This document shows positions 5,677 to 9,956 of a stretch of DNA of 9,956 nt, piece after piece. Under the pieces are notes generated by a model that was given only the letters and a program-made list of their open reading frames with translations, had not been told where the DNA came from and did no database searches. Position numbers and translations under genes: made by a program. The DNA is taken from contig JAFZMT010000227.1 in the NCBI GenBank assembly GCA_017553245.1, forward strand, positions 1-9,956, in the 5' to 3' direction. This DNA is from Methanomicrobium sp. (GTDB lineage: Archaea > Halobacteriota > Methanomicrobia > Methanomicrobiales > Methanomicrobiaceae). Positions within the stretch are counted from its first letter, which is position 1. Each line of letters begins with the position of its first letter.

Positions 5677-7354
5677 TCCTGTAATTCTCGTGCATGTAAC
5701 TCTCGCGGACTGGATAGTTGCTGAGTTTTACAGAGTAATATCTCTCGAACTTCTTTATGAACTCGGGATCGTTCTCGATATTATACTCGTCGGGCACCTG
5801 CGGATCAACCCAGTAAACCGTATTTCTGCCCTCAACAAGGCAGTTACCGTTCCTGCAGACGATAAGACCTTTCTTAATCGTATACTCGGTCTGAGACAGC
5901 GCCGAAATTACCTTCTCATACTCGACAGTCGGGTCGACATCGCCGACTTTAACCGGATATATTGCGATATCGGCATCGGCACCCACTCCGAGATGACCTT
6001 TACCCAGACCTGTGACGCCCAGCGCCTTTGCCTGTGCGGCGCGTGTCATGACCGCAATATCATACCAGTCGAGTTCCCTCTCAAGCGAATGAAGAAGCGT
6101 CCTCTTCTCGGTATCGGGATGAACACGGGAAAGCTCAGCCTCCCTGTATTTACGGCTCATGAGAAGCGCGGCTATCTCGGGGTATTTGACAAACGGCGCT
6201 CCGTTGGGGCTGTCCGTCGTCAGCATGCACTGCCACGGACTCTTTACCTGAAGGGCAAGCTCAAGACCGATAGCCCACATAATCGAGTTGACGAGATTTT
6301 TGCGGGAGTAAAACACGGGGATGATACCCGACGCCGTCTCAAGCTCGACATCGTGATTACTCCACTTATTGTTGTACATGCGGTAAAGGTTGAACTCCAT
6401 CGGACCGTCGGCGGTCATTGTCGTCGTCTTTCCGAACATCACCTGTCCCATGTCTATGGCAACCTGCGGCTTGCGGTTGACCATCCACGCTATGTCATCC
6501 GACTTTGAACAGAGATCGCTCCATTTCGAGCCGCCGTAGGAGTGGAACTGCACGTGCGTCAGATAAAGCGACTGCCGCTTATCGTTCAAATCCGGCGTCC
6601 TGTTCATTGTTTCAAGCGTGCACTTGTAATTTCCTGGCTTTCCCAGATTATTGCAGTGCAGGTGAACCGAATGCGGGAGTTTCAGGAGTTCGTTGGCGCG
6701 GATCATATACTCTATTATCTCGGCGGGAGTCACACCGAAATGATCCACCTTCTGATGAATACAGGAGACATTCTTACCGAAACCCCACATCTCGGAGCCG
6801 CCCGGGTTTGTGAGCTTAAGACCGAAACCTTTCACGGCGGAGAGTGTCCACGCGACAACGGCGGCGGCTTTTTTGAGGTCGGCATCGGCGATAGCCTCCA
6901 TCACCGACCAGTTGCCGTCAAAGAGCGTATTCGCCATGGTGTCGTGGAGAGTCATGTGCCTGAACTCTTCATGGGTATGCCTCGCCTCCATCGGCGCCAT
7001 CGCACCCTCGAGTATGGTCGTGTAGCCCATCGCACTGTAACGATAGTTGTTGGCGTAGACCGTCGGCACACTGTATCCCGAGACCGCGTGCATATGCGGC
7101 TGGGCACGACCGCGTCCCGCACGCATATCTTCGGGGCTCATGTAGCGCCCGAAATTCACCTTGGTTCCGCAGATATGGGTATGCGAGTCAATGCCGCCCG
7201 GGAGCGTGAGGTGACCTTTCGCATCGACAACGACGGCGGAAGGCTTGACCGAATCGACGATTTTGCCGTCTTTAACGGCGATATCGCGTATCTCGCCCTT
7301 AACGCCGTTGACGGGGTCGATGACGTATGCGTTTCTGATCAGAAGATCATTCAT
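5651..7354 (-). CDS. fwdA: Formylmethanofuran dehydrogenase subunit A (amidohydrolase subunit)
   Basis: FwdA (FmdA if the molybdenum isoenzyme) joins formate, made by the FwdB site, to methanofuran in the first step of CO2-reducing methanogenesis. The 567-residue length is normal. Amidohydrolase metal-site residues are visible: HTH (His58, His60), Lys180 in GLKLTNPGG (the carboxylated-lysine position), His231/His233 in HLHCNN, His267 or His271 in LTHVQFH, and Asp381 in TTDSPNGAP. The start is ATG 7354, with GGGAGG seven bases upstream; a GTG five codons earlier overlaps that site and is rejected. The start overlaps the end of fwdDB by four bases (ATGA), so the two are translationally coupled. 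No fwdC, F, G, E or H follows: the operon ends in a strong terminator, so those subunits must lie elsewhere. Confidence 0.97.
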   Translation of the reverse strand: MNDLLIRNAYVIDPVNGVKGEIRDIAVKDGKIVDSVKPSAVVVDAKGHLTLPGGIDSHTHICGTKVNFGRYMSPEDMRAGRGRAQPHMHAVSGYSVPTVYANNYRYSAMGYTTILEGAMAPMEARHTHEEFRHMTLHDTMANTLFDGNWSVMEAIADADLKKAAAVVAWTLSAVKGFGLKLTNPGGSEMWGFGKNVSCIHQKVDHFGVTPAEIIEYMIRANELLKLPHSVHLHCNNLGKPGNYKCTLETMNRTPDLNDKRQSLYLTHVQFHSYGGSKWSDLCSKSDDIAWMVNRKPQVAIDMGQVMFGKTTTMTADGPMEFNLYRMYNNKWSNHDVELETASGIIPVFYSRKNLVNSIMWAIGLELALQVKSPWQCMLTTDSPNGAPFVKYPEIAALLMSRKYREAELSRVHPDTEKRTLLHSLERELDWYDIAVMTRAAQAKALGVTGLGKGHLGVGADADIAIYPVKVGDVDPTVEYEKVISALSQTEYTIKKGLIVCRNGNCLVEGRNTVYWVDPQVPDEYNIENDPEFIKKFERYYSVKLSNYPVRESYMHENYRIETHPDFD

Positions 7355-9126
7355 TTTCTTGCCTCCCACTCTGCGGACTGCGCCTTAATCTTGTCCTCCG
7401 ACTTCACAATGCCCTTCTTCTCCGCGATTATGTCGTATATCCTTGTCAGAATCTCTTCATCGTTGGGCTGAGTCGGCTCAAGCACCTTCTTCACCCAGAG
7501 CGGAATCGAATCGAGACGGTATGCCGTTCCTTCGGCGTCGACACCGCAGATTGCCACGGGAATCTGGACGTTTGCCGTCGCCGTGCTCATGCTCGGGAAC
7601 GGATCAATGACCACGCAGGGTATCTTCGAGAGCGCCTCATTGCACCGCCGCGGCAGATGCGCCCCCGGATCGCTGCCGATGATGATACAGGCATCAACCT
7701 CGCCTCTGAGGAGAAGGTCGACGGTCGAGGTCTCGCCAGGGTTGTAGAATGCCGTTCCGCGTGAGAAGTCCATTGCATACGGGTATCCGCCCATATACGT
7801 AAACGTCTGATTAGTGCCGTAAACGTTCCAGTGTCCGCGCATCGGCGTCAGAGTAAACTTCGTGTGCCTTGAGAGTTCATCAACAAGTTCGATGCCGTTG
7901 CGCACGTTCTTATATTTGCCGGGCGACTCAGTAAGACCGATTCCCGTAAAGAAAACGCCGAACTTAGCATTCATGCACATTTCGGCAACGCGGATGAGCT
8001 GAGTCTTCTTTACCCCGGAAACCATCTCGGGCACGACATCGCTTCGACCGCGAACTATGGCACGGAGTGCCGAGAAGACCGCATAATCGCCGCCGGGCTT
8101 AATCTGCACGAATTCATCGGCATTCTTCGCCACATCCGTCTCCCGTATGTCGACGACGATAAGTTTCCTGTCGCGGAAAGCATCATTTAAGAAGAAGCCG
8201 TCGGGATACATCGAATAGCGGCTCATATGCCGCGGATGAGACTCTATGGGATTTGAGCCCCAGTATACTATGAGGTCGGCGCGGTTCTTAATCTGACCGA
8301 GGGTGCATCCGGGATGTCCCGCCTCCTGAATCGCCATGATGGAGGGTCCGTGGCAGATTGAGGAGCAGTTATCGATAACGCCGCCTATCGCCTCGGCAAT
8401 CGCGACGCCCACACACTGAGCCTCGCCGTAGGTTCCCGACCAGCCGAAGAGAAGCGGGCGCTTGGCTTTAAGCAGCATTTCGGCGGTATACTCTATCGCC
8501 TCATCGTATGAGATATTCTTCCAGCCGTTTTCGGTGCGCATGATAGGCGCCTTCAGCCTGTCTTTTGCAAGGAACTTGCCGCTGCAGAGAGCACAGCCGT
8601 TATCGACGCCCACGATGTCATTATCCTTTATTGTCAGTTTTATATCGTCGCAGAGACAGCCGCAGAGCGGGCAGGTCACATCCTCGACAACGCGGTCGCC
8701 GTCGGGGGACTTGGTAAGAACGCCCGGATACGTATTATCGTAGCGCAGACCGCCTTCGGACTCCAGAATCTCCCATGCCGAAAGAATGCGGTCGCCCTCC
8801 TCTGCCGGAACGACATCGACATCCAGCCATTTGTAGTCCGGCGCTCCCGTTCCGTGCGTATGCGAGTGCAGAATCGAGTTTGCGTGCGGACCGCAGGGAA
8901 TAAAGACCATGCCCTGCTGAACGTCGCGTGTCTCGACGACCTTAAAGACCGTCTCCCCCTCGGAACTTTTGATTCTCACGAGGTCGCCGTCGAAAACCCC
9001 AATCTCAACCAGATCAAGCGGATTTATGTAACAGAGCGAGGTCTGCTCGGTATACTTGGGATTATCCTTGTAATAGAGCTGCTCGCCCTGCCTTATCGTC
9101 CTGCCGCTTGTAAATAACAGTTTCAA
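7351..9126 (-). CDS. fwdDB: Fused formylmethanofuran dehydrogenase subunits D and B (metal-pterin catalytic subunit)
   Basis: Catalytic subunit that reduces CO2 to formate at a Mo or W bis-molybdopterin guanine dinucleotide centre. Residues 1-~120 are FwdD, a dinucleotide-binding beta-barrel that ends with the GPHANS...GTGAPDYK stretch (79-99). A linker (~121-147) leads into FwdB (~148-591). The [4Fe-4S] ligands are Cys152, Cys155 and Cys159 in CPLCGCLCDD, and Cys178 in NGC. The active-site Cys258 lies in SSICHGPS and corresponds to the metal-ligating Cys of characterised FwdB; it is Cys, not selenocysteine. D and B are separate genes in well-studied methanogens (about 130 and 430 residues). 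The start is TTG 9126: GGAGG lies seven bases upstream and no ATG gives the full D domain. It is first in the operon, before fwdA. The family is certain; Mo versus W is not decided. Confidence 0.95.
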   Translation of the reverse strand: MKLLFTSGRTIRQGEQLYYKDNPKYTEQTSLCYINPLDLVEIGVFDGDLVRIKSSEGETVFKVVETRDVQQGMVFIPCGPHANSILHSHTHGTGAPDYKWLDVDVVPAEEGDRILSAWEILESEGGLRYDNTYPGVLTKSPDGDRVVEDVTCPLCGCLCDDIKLTIKDNDIVGVDNGCALCSGKFLAKDRLKAPIMRTENGWKNISYDEAIEYTAEMLLKAKRPLLFGWSGTYGEAQCVGVAIAEAIGGVIDNCSSICHGPSIMAIQEAGHPGCTLGQIKNRADLIVYWGSNPIESHPRHMSRYSMYPDGFFLNDAFRDRKLIVVDIRETDVAKNADEFVQIKPGGDYAVFSALRAIVRGRSDVVPEMVSGVKKTQLIRVAEMCMNAKFGVFFTGIGLTESPGKYKNVRNGIELVDELSRHTKFTLTPMRGHWNVYGTNQTFTYMGGYPYAMDFSRGTAFYNPGETSTVDLLLRGEVDACIIIGSDPGAHLPRRCNEALSKIPCVVIDPFPSMSTATANVQIPVAICGVDAEGTAYRLDSIPLWVKKVLEPTQPNDEEILTRIYDIIAEKKGIVKSEDKIKAQSAEWEARK

Positions 9127-9259
9127 TTCACTCCCTCCGCAGAAATTGCCGCAATATTCGGATTACTTACCCGATATTATGTCATTAATAGTTTAAGTTC
9201 ACACCGTTATGTCTTTGGAAATCCGCCATTACTTACGCCCATCCGTAAACCGCACAGCG

Positions 9260-9317
9260 GAATGTTCAGCAAAGATAATTTATCAGGTTAACATTCAACT
9301 CTGACAGCAAGTTGAAT
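9260..9317. promoter_or_regulatory. Overlapping nested inverted repeats upstream of fwdDB
   Basis: GAATGTT (9260-9266) pairs with AACATTC (9290-9296), and GATAA (9274-9278) with TTATC (9280-9284). The two dyads share a centre near 9278-9279. ATTCAACT (9293-9300), which overlaps the outer right arm, also pairs perfectly with AGTTGAAT (9310-9317). The two outer pairings are mutually exclusive in RNA. Confidence 0.55.
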
Positions 9318-9427
9318 AAAGATTTCTTTTCTGTCATAAAAATATAATGTTATAAGTGATCTGTTCTATTAAACCGTTAAACGCATAAAGTTGAAATATT
9401 CGTAATAAATCGTTTGTTTACGAAATT

Positions 9428-9454
9428 AACTTAATTAAGTTGCCAAAATTATAT
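9428..9454 (+). promoter_or_regulatory. Promoter of mop with an adjacent 14-bp palindrome
   Basis: AAAATTATAT (9445-9454) is a good TATA box. A start about 25 bases downstream falls near 9476-9480, leaving only 6-10 bases before ATG 9486 and no Shine-Dalgarno sequence, so the mRNA is nearly leaderless. Just upstream is the perfect palindrome AACTTAATTAAGTT (9428-9441), in the place where a transcription factor would overlap the BRE. Confidence 0.5.
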
Positions 9455-9485
9455 CTCATTCAGACAACTAAAGTAATATGATAAT

Positions 9486-9695
9486 ATGAAGTACAGTGCA
9501 AGAAACGTATTCAAAGGTACGGTAAAAGAGATTAAGATCGGCGAAGTCATGGCTGAAGTCATCATTGCACTCCCGGGCGGCTCCGAAGTTGTCTCAACAG
9601 TCACAAAAGAATCGGTTGCAAACCTCGGACTCAAGAAGGGCGGCGAGGCATACGCAATCATCAAAGCGTCCAACGTTATCCTTGGAACAGACTGA
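9486..9695 (+). CDS. mop: Molbindin: single-Mop-domain molybdate/tungstate-binding protein
   Basis: A small cytoplasmic oxyanion-binding protein of 69 residues, one TOBE/Mop domain. Family hallmarks are all present: SARNVFKGTV (4-13), GEVMAEV (19-25), the TKESVANLGLKKG stretch (40-52) and KASNV (60-64). Single-Mop proteins assemble as hexamers that bind molybdate or tungstate between subunits and may store or buffer it for cofactor synthesis. ATG 9486 gives the usual start, two residues before SARN. No ribosome-binding site is seen. A short overlapping frame (ATG 9478, three codons then stop) precedes it and probably has no role. It is divergent from the fwd operon that needs the metal, and it resembles the TOBE part of ModC encoded in the same window. 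Confidence 0.95.
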   Translation: MKYSARNVFKGTVKEIKIGEVMAEVIIALPGGSEVVSTVTKESVANLGLKKGGEAYAIIKASNVILGTD

Positions 9696-9718
9696 ATTGA
9701 CTAAATTCAACCCTTTTT
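9693..9718 (+). terminator. mop terminator: stop-codon hairpin followed by T5
   Basis: TGAATT (9693-9698), whose first three bases are the stop codon, pairs with AATTCA (9704-9709) across a 5-base loop. T5 follows at 9714-9718. The stem is short and A/U-rich, but the arrangement copies that at the fwdA end. Confidence 0.55.
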
Positions 9719-9724
9719 CTTAAA

Positions 9725-9738
9725 CGACCGAATGGTCG
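9725..9738. promoter_or_regulatory. Dyad CGACC-GAAT-GGTCG
   Basis: A perfect 5+5 inverted repeat with a 4-base centre, past the mop terminator. GACCG-type half-sites with this spacing resemble operators of some TetR-family repressors, so it may belong to a gene beyond the right edge. It could also be part of the mop 3' end. Confidence 0.3.
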
Positions 9739-9752
9739 ATTATTCATTATTG

Positions 9753-9829
9753 AAAATTATCAAAACCCATCATCATCAAAACTCTTCAATCGTTAAAACT
9801 CTTTAATCGCTAAAACCATTCTGTCGAAA
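9753..9829. repeat. Degenerate 17-bp A-rich direct repeats
   Basis: AAAACTCTTCAATCGTT (9778-9794) and AAAACTCTTTAATCGCT (9795-9811) are adjacent 17-base copies with two differences. The AAAA(C) start recurs at 9753, 9762, 9812 and 9827 (AAAC). No gene is visible in this stretch. Confidence 0.7.
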
Positions 9830-9894
9830 CTGAGTATTTATCTCACGTTATCCCGGTTTTATCCTGTCACATCTATTCTGCCGAAGACATCCCC

Positions 9895-9956
9895 AAAATT
9901 GCAAAATCACATAATCGCAAAATTACAGGATCACAAAATAACAAAACTGCAAAAAT
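9895..9956. repeat. Degenerate 8-bp tandem array, continuing past the window edge
   Basis: From 9895 the sequence divides into 8-base units: AAAATTGC, AAAATCAC, ATAATCGC, AAAATTAC, AGGATCAC, AAAATAAC, AAAACTGC and AAAAAT (cut by the edge). The consensus is AAAATNNC. Seven complete units keep an exact 8-base phase despite substitutions. Confidence 0.75.

Larger units (their letters stand above)
9127..9485. promoter_or_regulatory. Divergent fwdDB/mop regulatory spacer
   Basis: 359 bases with no credible gene. Near fwdDB a ribosome-binding site GGAGGGAG (9140-9133, - strand) is followed by TTG. TATA-like candidates for fwdDB on the - strand are around 9172-9183, 9275-9285 and 9337-9350 (ATTATATTTTTA, the best match). 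If the last is used, the mRNA has a leader near 190 bases. The spacer also holds a 9-base direct repeat ATTACTTAC (9162-9170 and 9228-9236), a small CCGC-ACA-GCGG hairpin (9250-9260), nested dyads (9260-9317), three AAGTTG motifs (9309, 9388, 9437) and a 14-bp palindrome (9428-9441). I cannot tell which elements are DNA operators and which are RNA structures. Confidence 0.55.

Noticed and set aside
6542..7471. Long + strand open frame opposite fwdA (309 codons), with another at 5666-6508
   Set aside because: They lie wholly or mostly antisense to fwdA, whose family identity is certain; their translations are rich in Arg and His with no recognisable domain, as expected of mirror frames in GC-rich coding DNA.
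9127..9350. Bacterial-type molybdenum cofactor riboswitch in the fwdDB leader
   Set aside because: I could not match its conserved core, and it is not established in archaea; only generic alternative hairpins are visible.
9449..9673. - strand frame antisense to mop (74 codons)
   Set aside because: Mop is a textbook match on the other strand; this frame has no recognisable features.
1..9956. tRNA, rRNA, transposase or phage genes
   Set aside because: Nothing resembling a tRNA arm pattern, rRNA segment, or transposase, integrase or phage protein was seen on either strand.

Overview
The window reads as a piece of a methanogenic archaeon's chromosome, most likely order Methanomicrobiales. Methanocorpusculum or a close relative is my guess from gene style; it is not proven. 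The evidence is two subunits of formylmethanofuran dehydrogenase (the first enzyme of CO2-reducing methanogenesis), a secreted PEGA-repeat protein of the sort common in that order, archaeal ribosome-binding sites (GGAGG, GAGGTG), TATA-like boxes in AT-rich spacers, and T-tract terminators. Coding DNA is GC-rich, near 60% in sampled blocks, and spacers are AT-rich.

Layout, left to right. (1) 1-3042, + strand: an oxyanion uptake operon, modA (lipoprotein binding protein), modB (permease) and modC (ATPase with a TOBE domain). (2) 3094-4579, - strand: trmO (a tRNA t6A methyltransferase homologue) followed by a low-GC putative zinc peptidase of clan MH with its own clear TATA box. (3) 4716-5522, + strand: a secreted protein with three PEGA domains, divergent from trmO. 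(4) 5523-5650: an A-rich array of ~11-bp repeats that, read on the - strand, is a run of T-tracts downstream of fwdA. (5) 5651-9126, - strand: a two-gene operon. The first gene is a fusion of the FwdD (molybdopterin dinucleotide-binding) domain to the N-terminus of the catalytic FwdB subunit, and it overlaps fwdA by ATGA. (6) 9127-9485: a 359-bp regulatory spacer rich in inverted repeats. (7) 9486-9695, + strand: a 69-residue molbindin (Mop). (8) 9696-9956: a terminator, then short periodic A-rich repeats to the window edge.

The logic of the locus is molybdenum or tungsten supply and use. ModABC imports molybdate or tungstate, the TOBE domain of ModC and the small Mop protein bind the oxyanion, and FwdDB holds the metal-pterin cofactor that reduces CO2 to formate. 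FwdA condenses that formate with methanofuran. The sequence alone does not decide between Mo and W. The trmO, peptidase and PEGA genes look like unrelated neighbours placed between import and enzyme.

No wholly new defence or mobile system is visible. The points most worth a second look are the D-before-B fusion, a 27-bp coding minisatellite that makes a ModC N-terminal extension, one hairpin arm with three alternative partners between modA and modB, nested dyads in the fwd/mop spacer, and short tandem arrays of several periods (8, 11/22, 17, 27 bp) that recur through spacers and disordered coding segments.
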